A stretch of DNA of 64,000 bases, from the NCBI RefSeq assembly GCF_022581195.2, contig NC_061472.1, positions 9,052,001 to 9,116,000 of the forward strand, read 5' to 3'. The position numbers and the translations under genes are program-made. This document shows, one piece after another, positions 12,249 through 23,045 of the stretch; the stretch's first letter is position 1; the number at the start of each line of letters is the position of its first letter. Source of the DNA: Helicoverpa zea (lineage: Eukaryota > Arthropoda > Insecta > Lepidoptera > Noctuidae). The notes under the pieces were generated by a model. It did not search any database and had not been told where the DNA came from. It was given only the letters and a program-made list of their open reading frames with translations.

Positions 12249-12778
12249 TTTACTTTATCTCGGCTTTACACCTGATATTGGAAATTATGAAAACGAAAAA
12301 TGACTCCTCTGGCCAAACCACTGAAAGGATTATTTTTTTTATAATTCGCCATACAATATCGTAAAGTATAATATGTGAAAGGATTTAATGTGACTAGGTA
12401 CGAAACACCCGATATACATTATACGAACATGTTTAATGTTTTGCATGTCGACAATGAATTAGGTTGGTAAAAGTATGCCATCTGAGTAAAAAAAAAAAAT
12501 TGTCTTGGTGGCACCGGGTTTAGTTCTAAGTAATTCGTGAAGTTCTAAAGATCGATGACACACGTAAATAGCCACGTAACACGTAATATTATACACGTGC
12601 AGCCGTAGAGTACCTACCTAGCAAACATTTAGTAGAACGATAGTTTGTTTGGGCTCTTAAATCTGTATGAAGCTGAATAGTAATACCTACGCAAGATATA
12701 AAGCTCACATATTTTTCCTGTATGAATGAAAATTTTGGAATCAAGATTTTCATAAAAAAAAAATTGCCAACCGGGTCA
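12249..12778. other. Non-coding sequence
   Basis: No gene is supported. The frame on minus at 12589-12888 overlaps a repeat and has no domain. Confidence 0.5.
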
Positions 12779-13340
12779 ACAGTCGGCCGGCTCTTTAGTC
12801 TGCATTGCATACTCAATACTAACGATTTCACCAGGTTTTCCCTGCGTCTCGTAGAATCTTCTTCCTGTACCCGTATAAAACAACTCAAGTTCAGCGCAGA
12901 TAATGTAGCTTTCTAAGGCTGACCCCACATTTGGCGTGCGCGATCCTCGGGAGTGCGCGCCGCGTGCGCGCCGCGCGCGCGTCGCGAGCGCGCTGCGTGA
13001 GCGTCGCGTTTTGCTGACCTGCGGCATGTGCGGCGCGCTCGCGGCGCACAAGCGGCGCGCACGTCCTCCATGTGACTGACCGAAACAGTAGCGGGCGGCG
13101 GGGATAGCGTGCGAATGGCTAAGAACGCGACTCGAGCGCCGAGTGCGCGCTGCGTGCGCGCCGCGAGCGCGCTGCACATGCCGCAGGTCAACAAAACGCG
13201 AAGCTCACGCAGCGCGCTCGCGACGCGCGCGCGGCGCGCACGCCCGAGGATCGCGCACGCCAAATGTGGGGGAGGCCTAACAGTGAAAGAATTATTCAAA
13301 TCGGTTCAGTAGTTCCTGAGCCTATTGGATTCAAGCAAAC
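12779..13340 (+). repeat. Interspersed repeat split by a foldback element
   Basis: The sequence before 12923 ('TTCTTCCTGTACCCGTATAA', 'AATGTAGCTTTCTAAGG') and after 13271 ('AACAGTGAAAGAATTATTCA', 'AATCGGTTCAGTAGTTCCTG') are two halves of one repeat. A related copy is contiguous at 15020-15140. The GC-rich foldback therefore inserted into a pre-existing copy. Confidence 0.65.
12923..13271. mobile_element. GC-rich long-arm foldback element
   Basis: The left end CCCCACATTTGGCGTGCGCG and its exact complement at the right end bound a 349-base element. The two arms stay complementary for roughly 150 bases each, differing by a short extra GCGC segment and a few substitutions, around a small central loop. 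It is extremely rich in CpG. Overlapping frames on both strands (Arg/Ala/Gly-rich) are by-products of this composition and not genes. I found no convincing target duplication. There is no transposase, so it would depend on an unknown partner. Confidence 0.75.
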
Positions 13341-13910
13341 AGTCAAATCTCTCATAAATAAAAAGAGGTATATTAGGGCCGGCGGCCACTGCCGGCGTGG
13401 CACGGCATGGCAAAATTTTATCGCAATAGCAGTTTTAACCTTAGCGGGCATGTTGCTACTAATATAAGACTAATCATATTCCAATGACATATCATTGTTT
13501 TGCGATTGGTCTGCGATTTGGTCTATACGGTAGTTTGCTCTACAATCATATTGCAATTGTAAATCATTTGCAGACAAAATAATTCATTATTAAATGACAG
13601 AAAAGGATAAAAACGTTTATTTCAAAGAAAAAAATAACGGAATGCCACATACGGTTCAATCGTAATTGAGTCGTGATTGGATCTCAGTCGAATGTGAATC
13701 GTATGTCGCTTAAGTAAAATTAGGAGAAACGGGCCCCTGGCTAATTTCGGCCACAACGACTTGGTTCTCACACTGCCGACGACAGGGAAAATACCTTGTT
13801 CCTAGCATGTTAAAACAAACAAATAAAGACTTCAGCTTTTTAATACACATTAAGTATAAAATAAATATGGATTTAGTACATAGCTGCTTATAAACTAAGA
13901 TTAAATTGAC
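13341..13910. other. Non-coding sequence
   Basis: Nothing supportable was seen. Confidence 0.5.
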
Positions 13911-14250
13911 TGCCTCGTTGGTCTAGTGTGGTCGCAAGCTCGCCTGCTGTGCACGAGGTCTCGGGTGCAATTTCCGCTTCGTCCGAAAATCGTTTTGTGG
14001 GTTTGAGATACTTTTACAAAGCAGCCTGGAGTCTGAAATTTGGTGATTGATACACTCTCTCCGGTCGTGTCGGATTTCCGTCCCATAGGGCTATGAGAGT
14101 GTGGTCATGGTTAAGGAATAGTGAGTGTACCTGTATCTGCGCAAATCCTTTTGCAATATACTTAGATATATCATTTACTGCGCAGCTGAGTGATCTCTTA
14201 TTGTGAGAACAGCGGCCATGGCCGAAATCGGCCTTGAAAACCATTATTAA
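13911..14250 (+). repeat. tRNA-derived SINE (family A)
   Basis: The head has box A-like 'TGGTCTAGTGTGGTCGCAAG' and box B-like 'GTCTCGGGTGCAATTTCCGC'. The body carries 'AAAGCAGCCTGGAGTCTGAA', 'CGTCCCATAGGGCTATGAGA' and 'TAGTGAGTGTACCTGTATCT'. Other copies lie at 10690-10860 (tail), 14762-14990 (head) and 56395-56740. It is directly followed by a LINE tail at 14284. Confidence 0.75.
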
Positions 14251-14283
14251 AGTATCTACCAAGGGCATCATCATCATCCTCCT

Positions 14284-14710
14284 GCCCCTATCCCAATTTT
14301 ATTTGGGATCGGCGCAGCATGTTTTCTCCTTCCACACTCTTCTATCTGCCGTCATCTCACAAGTAACATTCTTTCTTACCATATCTACTTTCACATAATC
14401 CATACATCGTTTCTTTGGTCTTCCTCTTCCACCATATCCGTCCACATTCATCATCTTCCTCACAACATGATTCTCATTCCTCCGCATCACATGCCCATAC
14501 CACGACAGCCGGTTTCCACGCAGTTTTTCTGATACCGGCGCTACTTTCAAACTTCCTCTTCTATACTCATTCCTCACTCTATCCATTCGCGTAACTCCAC
14601 ACATACCTCTTAACATTCTCATCTCTGCCTCATGCAATTGTCTTTCATTCGTCGCTTTTGTGGGCCAGCACTCTGATCCATACAAGACAGGAGGTCCGAC
14701 CATACTCTTG
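14284..14710 (-). pseudogene. RTE-like LINE, C-terminal end of reverse transcriptase ORF
   Basis: A 134-residue minus-strand frame (14299-14703) begins near YGSECWPTKATNE and contains MRMLRGMCGVTR, LSWYGHVMRR and GRGRPKKRCMDYVK, then ends CCADPK. I recognise this as the C-terminal extension following the reverse transcriptase domain in RTE/BovB-type LINEs common in insects. Only the 3' end is present, as expected of 5'-truncated LINE insertions. The sequence after the stop ('CCAAATAAAATTGGGATAGG' on minus) is its short 3' tail. A second, more decayed copy lies at 22790-23045. Confidence 0.8.
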
Positions 14711-14761
14711 TAAATTTTCCCCTAAAGTTTAAGGCAAAACACAAGTGCTCTCTTTATTTTT

Positions 14762-14990
14762 TCACTCCAAATGCATATACAAGTCCAATGGGACGGATTC
14801 TATCACAATCGGAGAGAGAACATGCTCAGGGCCGATATAAGTAGGTAGGCAGGCTCTGCGATGCACAAATGTATCAATATAAAACTCCGGGGCTTTTGAA
14901 AGTTTCTTATAATCAACAAAGCGATTTTGGCTCGACCCGGGAATCGAACCCAAGACTGCGCATAGCAGTTGCGTTCCGTGGATCTCTACT
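14762..14990 (-). repeat. SINE family A fragment (head half)
   Basis: On the minus strand a box B-like 'GGTTCGATTCCCGGGTCG' lies near 14945, followed by 'AAATCGCTTTGTTGATTATA' and 'TGATACATTTGTGCATCGCA', matching the first half of the 56.4-kb copy. Confidence 0.65.
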
Positions 14991-15019
14991 CCATTTGAGT
15001 AGGCACTATTATAAAGACT

Positions 15020-15140
15020 GTTTCACGCGGTTTCGCCCGCGTCCCGGGAAAACTTCTTCCCGTACCCGGATAAAACATAGCCCACACTCCAGTGAAAGAA
15101 TTATTATGCAAATCGGTTCAGTAGTTCCGGAGCCTTTATA
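15020..15140 (+). repeat. Interspersed repeat, contiguous copy
   Basis: 'TTTCGCCCGCGTCCCGGGAA', 'CTTCTTCCCGTACCCGGATA' and 'AAATCGGTTCAGTAGTTCCG' are the same family as the split copy around 12.8-13.3 kb. This is a very common lepidopteran repeat. Confidence 0.65.
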
Positions 15141-15911
15141 AAGCCCTGCAAAGTTTAGGTAAGTCAGTTCAGTAGGTAGGTAAGTTCCTACAACGACGAG
15201 TGAAACTGTAGGTACTCGTTAAATAAGAAGTACATTAGATAGTAGATTGAGATAGAATAATATTAGACACCAAAAGGTACGAAACCGCACATTTATTTCA
15301 CGAGTGTGGCCATCTGTTATTGTAACTTTGAACAATTTTATAAAATAACGCGCGAGTGTAACGCCATCTACGTTAACGTCGATGAAAACTGTATCTCATC
15401 ATTTATTGTCTGTGGACAAACCGTAACTAGTGATGTACAACTAGAAACTCGACTAAATGATTAAATCGTTTTTTTTTTTTTTCGTAGTTTTTCCTTGTAA
15501 ATTTGAAAACAATTAAATATTTGTATGTAAAATAAACGGTACTAATGTATTTAAATGCATATCCGATCAAGATATGAAAGCATTTAGGTTTATTTTTTTA
15601 GCCTTGAAAACCGTAATTCAATCTCGTCTAATCCAATTTAGTCTGTGGCACGTATCATAAACAAAAACCACAAACAAAATTTATTAAAACGATTTGTTTT
15701 CTCAAAATCGGTTTTTCGATCATTTTTTTATTGATTTCCCAGTGTTTCTAAGTGTATTCTATTAAATAGTTAACACCGTTTTGTGCATCTGTTCAGGTAT
15801 TGCTCCATTGCTAAAATTGAATTCAGAGAGCACACGTGAAGTAACAAGTTTGTATAAGTACACGCACGCATGCTCTCAGACCGTCCCGGCTGACATTACT
15901 TTCTTGAGTAA
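15141..15911. other. Upstream region of MYG1
   Basis: Non-coding; it precedes the MYG1 start codon and presumably holds its promoter and 5' leader. I see no TATA box or other motif worth calling. Confidence 0.4.
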
Positions 15912-16016
15912 ATGTTTAGAAAAGCTATACGTAACTTTGGTAGTTTAATTTACAATAATTCGTCGTACAATAACTTTGTTAATCGACGGTTTTTCTACGA
16001 GTCTAGAAATATGAAG
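15912..16016 (+). CDS. MYG1: MYG1 exoribonuclease, exon 1
   Basis: This exon encodes the first 35 residues of a MYG1 (UPF0160) homologue. It starts at the ATG at 15912 and ends ...AATATGAAG before a GTGGGA donor; the frame is phase 0 into exon 2. The peptide is rich in Arg, Asn and aromatic residues and nearly free of acidic ones (MFRKAIRNFGSLIYNN...), consistent with a mitochondrial presequence, as in animal MYG1. A second in-frame Met at residue 34 sits immediately before the conserved core (MK-IGTHDG) and could give a form without presequence. The rest of the open frame after 16016 is intron and not coding. Confidence 0.8.
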
Positions 16017-16348
16017 GTGGGAATTCATTTATTATTTTATAAATCTCGTAGGTGCCACTGGCTTGTGGCTAACCTCGTTATAGGTTACTTTATTTCCATT
16101 CATAAAATACCGATGTTTAATGAAATTGATAAAATTGTTAATATTGTTGGTTTATTTCTATATGCGCGTGTTAATTCTAGGCATATTATTTCACCTTCCG
16201 AGAATTAGTACATGACATAATGCACAGCCACACAGCAAAGTTTCGATGTAAAGATGCACTGCATAGATGCATGTGTATTTTATGATTGTGTTACAAAGTT
16301 CGACATCAACCACTGTTACTGTACTAACTAATTTCTTATTTATTTTAG

Positions 16349-16599
16349 ATTGGAACTCATGATGGTGTCTTCCACTGTGACGAAGTCCTGGCATGTTACA
16401 TGCTCAAACTGCTTCCATTATACAAAGATGCCCTCATCGTCCGTACTCGGGATACATCCAAGCTCGATGATTGTGACATTGTTGTTGATGTCGGTGCTGT
16501 CTTTGACCATGCCAAGAAGCGGTACGATCACCACCAGAGAGAATTTAATGAGACCCTGAGCATGCTGAGGCCTGAATTTGGTGATAAGTTCAAAATCAA
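16349..16599 (+). CDS. MYG1: MYG1 exoribonuclease, exon 2 (DHH catalytic start)
   Basis: The acceptor TTTTAG is at 16341-16348. The exon encodes [20 protein letters not shown], then [18 protein letters not shown] and [11 protein letters not shown]. These are the metal-binding blocks of the DHH-like MYG1 family: His/Asp in [10 protein letters not shown], the Asp of DVG, and DHH. It ends with two bases of a codon before GTAAGT, so it joins exon 3 in phase. MYG1 proteins are known to degrade RNA 3'-5' in nucleus and mitochondria. The match extends along the whole exon without a break, so the gene looks intact. Confidence 0.93.
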
Positions 16600-16604
16600 G
16601 TAAG

Positions 16605-16740
16605 TTTTTTTTTTATTTGTAAAACATCTTGAGGAAACCTCTGGACTATATAGTTTGAAATCACCAACCCGCAAGCGTGGTGATTAATGCTCAATCCTTC
16701 TCCGTGTATGAGGAGGCCTGTGCCCAGCAGTGAGACGATA
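16605..16740 (+). repeat. SINE family B fragment in MYG1 intron 2
   Basis: 'AAAACATCTTGAGGAAACCT', 'GCAAGCGTGGTGATTAATGC' and 'AGGAGGCCTGTGCCCAGCAG' match the family B copies at 0.9 and 4.2 kb. It begins only a few bases after the exon 2 donor. Confidence 0.7.
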
Positions 16741-17167
16741 AAAAGGCTGTAACAACTATTTGTAGCAGAAAAGGTACCTATACTATCACCATTTCACCCC
16801 TAAATTCAAAAGGACAACAATACATCTACAAATATAATCACAATATGCTGTTATTGTATGTTATCTTAAGTTACATCACAGCCTATTCATTTTATGAAGC
16901 ATTCATAGTATTGTTTGAAGCTTACTAAAAACAAGATCCCTTTTATTTTTATATGTTAAATTTTACCGTGAAACTGGCCATCATTGCCCGCTTTTTTCCT
17001 TATTTTTGAGATTTTGCAAAAATAAAACACCGGAAACGTGTATGAAGTCGACTATAGTAGCAATTACTATTAAAGGCTTTAAATTGCAAAATGTGGTGCT
17101 TCTAACTATAACAGAATCTTAGAAATACGCACAACCGTCCAACATTGCTCACCTTCATTTTCTCTAA

Positions 17168-17368
17168 GGCCGCGAACGCACAGGCAGGTGGCTTGCTTAG
17201 CGCCTAGTGTCTAGCGCGTCACCTAGCGAGTAGCCTAGTAAAACGAACGTTCTAAAATGAACGCAACCGGCTGCACTGCGCGCTTAGCGCCTAGCTAGTC
17301 GAATAGCCAGGATGAAAGCCGCTAGGCACTAGGCACTAAGCAAGCCACCTGCCTGTGCGTTCGTGGCC
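17168..17368. mobile_element. MITE with 33-48 bp TIRs and TAA duplication
   Basis: The left end GGCCGCGAACGCACAGGCAG continues GTGGCTTGCTTAGCGCCTAG, and the right end is its complement with few changes. TAA flanks both ends (17165-17167 and 17369-17371), so a PIF/Harbinger-type non-autonomous element of 201 bases is likely. The interior repeats CTAGCGCCTAG-like units. It sits inside transposon A and is therefore younger than it. Confidence 0.75.
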
Positions 17369-18163
17369 TAAAACTTTCAGTTCTAAGGCTTTGGCAATAA
17401 GATATGTTTTAGTGAATTATGCAATGTTGCCATTTCTCTTGATCAATATGTCAAACACGCTTATTTTTTTATTTTTCTGAGGTGGGCAATGTTACAATAC
17501 ACACCAGCTACTTTTTCATACAAACTAAAATGGTGGGTTAGGGTTGATACACATTTATGTGATAAATAATTATCTCTTTAAATATAAACTCTTTTATTGT
17601 TAATAATCAGTCAATTCTTTTATTATTACTAATCAGTCAAGTACAATAGTTCTATGAAGGTATGAGACTATGAGTATTATGCGCTTTATAACATAAGGGG
17701 TTCTAAAACAAAATAAATCTTACAAAGAAATCTCTCAAAAATGGTAAAACAAATGTTACAAAAAAAGAAGCATTGCAACGCATGCCAACCACCTTGTAAC
17801 GAAAATATATAATATTTACTTTTAACAACATTAATAAAATAGGAACTATAAAAAAATAAATTTGGTTGTTCAAACAAAATGTATTTCTAAAATAAGTTTA
17901 GGTACTCTTATGACCGGGGCTGCGGGTTGTTCGAAAGAGATACCGCGGCCCTGGTACATAAAAGGCCTATACATAAAAGAACATAAAAGAACACGACGGT
18001 TTTTAGTCAGTAAGAGTCTGACACTCCCTCTCCGCTGCTAACCCACAGCGGAAGGGGTCATTTGATGATTTTTGACGTCGTTAAAAAAAAAAAACAGGTA
18101 CTCTCATGAGCTAGGTACACAAACAATAGGAACTTAATAAGTAGGTAGGAACTTTCAATAGGG

Positions 18164-18320
18164 ACAGTCAACGACAGAAGTTACTGGGCATAGGGGAATT
18201 TTAATTATTTAATATCATAAAAATAGGTAATTAAAATTCCTCTTTTAAATATATATTAATAATAGTCTTTAAAGTATTCCTTACTTTTCAAAGTGTTAAC
18301 CTACTTCTGTCGCTGACTGT
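18164..18320. repeat. Small inverted-repeat element
   Basis: ACAGTCAACGACAGAAGT at 18164 pairs with ACTTCTGTCGCTGACTGT ending at 18320 (one mismatch). It encloses an AT-rich core that contains a second inverted pair (AATTTTAATTA / TAATTAAAATT). It resembles a MITE but the target duplication is unclear. It lies just past the transposase stop of transposon A and could be part of that element's 3' untranslated region. Confidence 0.5.
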
Positions 18321-18358
18321 ACAAGTTCTATAAGTAGGTAGGTAATTATTATTAATAT

Positions 18359-21300
18359 CTAATCAAAATAAAGGTAATCATCGACAAGTACAAAATCAGT
18401 TTCTGCTTCATTAATTGTTAGTAATTCAACAGTCTTGACAATATTCTTACAGTCAATTAATTCAATATCTTCAGATTTTACTTTTATAAATTTAGTGTTG
18501 TCATTTTTGCCAACTTTTCTTAAAAAAGATATTTTCACCTTGCCATTTCTTGGCTTTTCCAAAATGATCCCTATGTAATACTCAACTTTTTTAGTAAAAA
18601 AGTACCTGACCAAAACATACTCGCCCACTTTGTACTCTACAGTAAGTTCTTCGTATTTTAAACTCGACGTCGACGGCCCTGGTTCTGAACAATGATCCAC
18701 AGCCGGTGGTTCAATCAAAAACAACTTAGTATCTGTTTTTGTGATAGTCTCCACTTTTCCAGGTCTTTTGTTCTTGCTAACTGCAAATAATTTAGAATCG
18801 TCATCTCCTAAAAGAAAACCTGGCTCATCTTGATCGGAAGCAATCTCGCATACAGTCATGGTCACATAATTAAAGACACCCCCCCAACTCGAAATGAAAT
18901 GAATAGTTATGGTACTGACATGAGATTAAGCACGGTATAAAATGTAATGTTATTATTATTAAAACAAATATTACATTGTGTTCTTCAAATTAAGGACAAA
19001 AAATATTTACTTTCTTTAATACTTTAGATATAACGCTCTATGGGAAATGAACACTAACTTTTGTAGCTGATACTTGGCTGGTCAACTAATTAAAGACAGT
19101 GTGGCCCAGTTAAGAAAAAAAAACCAAAGATAGAAATAGTTGCCATACTTTTTTTTAGAAGTGAGTAAAATACTTATGAAAACTCGAATTAGGTAATAAT
19201 TTAGGTTTCTTTCATTAACAATTTTCATTTTAGTCCTATCAATAAGACTAGAACAACAATTTTGGTAAGTAAAATGTTTTAGGCTTTTTAAAATTAAGTT
19301 TTGACATGCGGATTTATTCATACCACTTGATCTGTAGTAAGAACATGGTAATAAATTTATTATTAAAGATTCCTTATCAATGGCACTAAAAAGGCAAGGT
19401 TTGAGAACAACTGAAAACCGACCCCAAGGAAAACTCGTCCGCAAACAGACTTTAAGGCGGTGCTATAGGCAAATAGTGAACCATTTACATGATTCGGTAC
19501 TGGTTTTTTTGGGAGTCATCTGATGCTAAAAGGACGACAATTGTGTCTGCAGAACTTTTAGACTACAACCGGGTCGGGAAAAGCTGTAAGGCATAGGTAT
19601 CGGAAGATGTTACTTTTGGAAAAGCACCGCCTGTCCATACTGTAGTTGGCTATTTCTATCAAATGTGAAAGGTGCAGTGAACAAGTTTTCAAAAATGTAT
19701 TTTTTTTCTCATTAAACAAAGGGATACGCATAATTCTAAAATAATGCATCGAAATTAGTCGCCTCCAAAACATGAGATGGAACCAAAGTACACTAAGAAA
19801 GTTCTCAAACATAGGAGGCGAAAAAGTAATAGTGTGGGGCTTCTCTCCACTACTTGGTGTGGTGATCTTTTAGAAAGAATCTTTTAAAAATAGGCGATTT
19901 CAAGTACTATAATATTTTAGAAATAAGCATGTTGTTATATGCTAAGCATAATTTACCGGTCCTTAGCGCTTTCCAAATTAGAAAAGTTCTGAAAAACACT
20001 GTAAGAGTAGTAAAAAGGACTCTTTGATCGAGCAACTTATGACGGTTTTGGTTTGGCCCATTGCAAATTTAATAGAAAAAAAACTGGTAATCGGCCAGAA
20101 ACACAATGACGATAAGTCATACATGAAACATTGATCAATTTTACACAGATTTTTATGAAGCATGGAAGAAAATTCGCGTAGCGACTTAAAACAAAACTGA
20201 CCGCTTGCACGTTTCGGGATGTCGTGCTGTCATTGAGGTAAAAGGAAATAAACCGAATATTAGTACTCATTAGTATGCTTAGTTATAGTGCAGGGAATGT
20301 TGTTATAGAAAAGTACCATCAATAATATTAATAATTTGCATTTCTTCCTCTGAGCAAATGGAGTGTCTTTAATTATATGGCCAGGCCACGTTATGGTTTA
20401 TACCACTCGAGATTCGGATAAAGCGAAAAAAATCTTGTCGCGGAGGATCACTGAAGATAGTCTTTAGTTTTAATATTTCACAATGCCCTCTTAAATATTT
20501 TAAAATAGAAAATAAAGTTCCAATAGCAATCAGAAAAAAGAAACACAGATAAAATGCGGCGGCAATTTAAGATTCCAACAGTGTCTTTAATTAGTTGACC
20601 ACGACTGTATATCTGAATCACTGTGGATAATCATGTTGACATCACTGTTGCTTGATTCACTGTATTTTCGTATTAACCTCTTCTTTAATCCTTTAATTTT
20701 AAGTCCTTTCATTTTATTTTCTTTGGAAACCTTACAATCATTGCTACTTTTTTTTTTCGCTCTCTGCTTTCCTTTAGGTGCCTTTATTTCTTTAATTTTT
20801 CCCATTTTTGATAATATTTCGTGATCATTTTGTTTATCTATCGTTTGTCCAGTTCGAGGGAGCATCAAGTTTTATTTATTGTGATCGCTGTCGTAAATAA
20901 TGTTTTTTAAAGATCTTTTTGTGACCGGTATACAAGATAAAATCTTTGGTTTTTCTATTTTTAATACATTGGTGTCTTCTTTAGATGAATTAGAACTCTT
21001 AGGCTTCAAAATAATATTTGTCCGAGCGGATTCACGAATGATGATTGATACCACTTGAAACATTTATTTCACGTGATGTAGGTTCAATCTGTGAATGAAA
21101 AGTTCCAGTTTTCTCGTCTAATATGTCCATTTTAACAAAAGATGGTAAAATCTCGTCTTGTTTCATGTGTGTTCATGTCGTAATCTTCATTACTTCCCAT
21201 CACATCCTCAATTTCATAATTTTCGTCGACGCTGTATCTGTCTGGCAACAATGGTAAGGAGAGGTGATCAGAGAAGTCTAGTTCGTTTTTCAAAATTATT

Positions 21301-22690
21301 AGAAACCTGGTCGTCTTTGTTGACACTTGCCGTTGAAGGTGTAATGTTCAACATCTCACTTTCAGTGCTTCTAGCAGTGGTACTTCTTGTTAAAACAGTT
21401 TTTTTCGGGACGTTTTTGAATGTCTTCATTCTGGTTTTGAAAATCATCAATCGTCACTGATTTCCCGGGTTCCACCACAACTTTCTTATTTCTATTCGAT
21501 GTCAATGGTTTAGGCTTTCTATTGGTTTTCAGATATTCTAATAAAGTGTTGTCAATGCTATAAGTATCGCCCATTTCTTCGGCACATTCTGGAATCTTTT
21601 TTAAAAATTCACGTGGATTATAAGGGTATATCCCAGTGGCTCGAAAGCCACTTTTTATGTTTTTCGCCTCGTTCATTTCAATTGCTTTAATCAATTATAT
21701 TATTCAAAATGCCACATCAAGTGGCTGGGGCCCGGTGTGTGGAATTAAGAGGGATAAACACAAATGAAATATTGTGATCCTGACACAGCTTAATAACGCC
21801 CAAACTTAAGTAACTGGACAAGTTAATCACACATGACCACTTTTCTTCCAGTTAAACTTTCCGCCCATGTTAATACAACAGTTTTAAAATAATCTTCAAA
21901 TATTGTCGAATCAAACCATCCGGATGACGTTCGGTTATATCTTGCACCACGAGGACCACCTTGAATCCATTCTGAATATAAATTGTCTGCCTTATATACC
22001 ACATATGGAGATAGGCTAGTACCGTTTGCTACCGCAGAAAACATCAACGAAATGGCGCCTTTTGAAGAATTAAGGACCCGTTCAGGATATTTCACACCCC
22101 TGCGAAATATGCACTTAGAATTACCTGGGTCGTCACTTAGATTAGTTTCATCTAGATTTAAAATGTTAGAGGGAGGAACATCTCTTAAAGTTTCTTCCAA
22201 ATTCTGAAAATATTCTAAAAAATCGTTTGCACTTTTCTGAGCCCGCGCTGTTTTGATATTTTGCGTGCTTCTAACAGAAAGTTCATCTGCATGTCGGTCG
22301 AGAAAACTTGTAACCCAGTCCTTGCCAAGTGGTTTTCCATTAAATAAATTTTCACGATTATTTTTCTTTAAATAATCAAAAACAGTCAAACGTAAATCAA
22401 GTTTCGTTAGTGGGCAACCATATTCACCAGCTGCAATTCAAAGCTTGAACAATACTCTTTTCCTCTTCCAAAGAAAGCCGAGTAGGAGTTCCAACGTTTT
22501 TGTTATGGTACTCTTTCACTTTGTTAAGGATGGTGCGCCTAAGTATACCAAATGTTTATTCTGCTGATCTTGAGGACATCCTATTTTCTTTAACATTTTC
22601 TACCGCGAGGTGCAACATCTCTTCTGAATAATTTTTATAGGGACGAGACCCGAGGATTCTCCAATTTCTTCTTTTCACAGGCTTTCCCAT
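18359..22690 (-). pseudogene. Tigger/pogo-like transposase of transposon A (broken)
   Basis: Reading minus, the gene starts at the ATG at 22690 with a psq-type helix-turn-helix region (KPVKRRNWRILGSRPYKNYS). It continues through a CENP-B-like HTH (LGKDWVTSFLDRHADELSVR) and the DDE/DDD core: NILNLDETNLSDDPG holds the first catalytic Asp, KVVMCD the second. An extra T breaks the frame right after KVVMCD (about 21825). Further indels follow, and the segment between the third Asp block and GFRATGIYPYNP is largely deleted. The remaining C-terminal tail (20587-21694) is in pieces. It resumes at 18359-18852 after a Tc1 insertion. The tail ends with a module (GEYVLVRYF ... VKISFLRK) also found in the transposase of the neighbouring transposon B. 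The pieces imply a once functional enzyme, now dead. Confidence 0.8.
18853..20607 (+). mobile_element. Tc1-like transposon with IR/DR termini, inserted in transposon A
   Basis: Outer ends CAGTCATGGTCACATAATTA and (reversed) CAGTCGTGGTCAACTAATTA are flanked by TA (18851-18852, 20608-20609). A second copy of the 'AATTAAAGACA' repeat lies inside each end (near 19082 on the left and 20370 on the right, about 210 bases from the outer copies). This is the inverted-repeat/direct-repeat layout known from Sleeping Beauty-type Tc1 elements. The interior, on +, keeps decayed Tc1 transposase signs: GGEKVIVWG near 19818, WPIANLIEK near 20055, an IGQKHND block, then CRAVIEVKG near 20220. Many stops make it inactive. 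Length is 1755 bases. Confidence 0.85.
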
Positions 22691-22789
22691 ACTGCGAACA
22701 AACAGACTAAATGTATCGAAGTGTCTAAATATAGTTTTTGTTTGTCAACTTGTCTAGACTGAAATACAGAAATATTATCATTTTTCCGC

Positions 22790-23045
22790 CCTTATCCCAA
22801 TTTATATGAGGTCAGCGCAGCATGTCTTCTTCCAAAACTCGGTATCAACTATCATCTTAGTATTTACTCCCTTTCTATTTTAGTCATAAATACATATTAT
22901 AATCATTTGCACAATCCCTCCATTGGTTATTTGATCTTTTCTTACCTGCTCATATAGCCATCCGCATTTATACTCATGCCTACTTAGAACTTTGGCCGTA
23001 ACATGTTTCTCAGTCCTCTGTATCAAATGCTCATATATTATGATA
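22790..23045 (-). repeat. RTE-like LINE tail, second copy
   Basis: 'CCCTTATCCCAATTTATATG', 'GGTCAGCGCAGCATGTCTTC' and 'CTGCTCATATAGCCATCCGC' align in order with the LINE tail at 14284-14560 but with many changes. It lies between the transposase start and the right end of transposon A. Confidence 0.6.

Noticed and set aside
12776..13299. Long Arg/Ala-rich open frames on both strands in the GC-rich block
   Set aside because: They overlap in several frames and mirror each other because the DNA is a CpG-rich palindrome; there is no domain or codon signature.
14930..14960. tRNA gene suggested by a GGTTCGATTCCC box B
   Set aside because: It is the head of a SINE family A copy, with no cloverleaf acceptor stem around it.
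19082..20270. Several minus-strand frames (120, 84, 77 codons)
   Set aside because: They are antisense to the decayed Tc1 transposase, whose remnants are on the plus strand.
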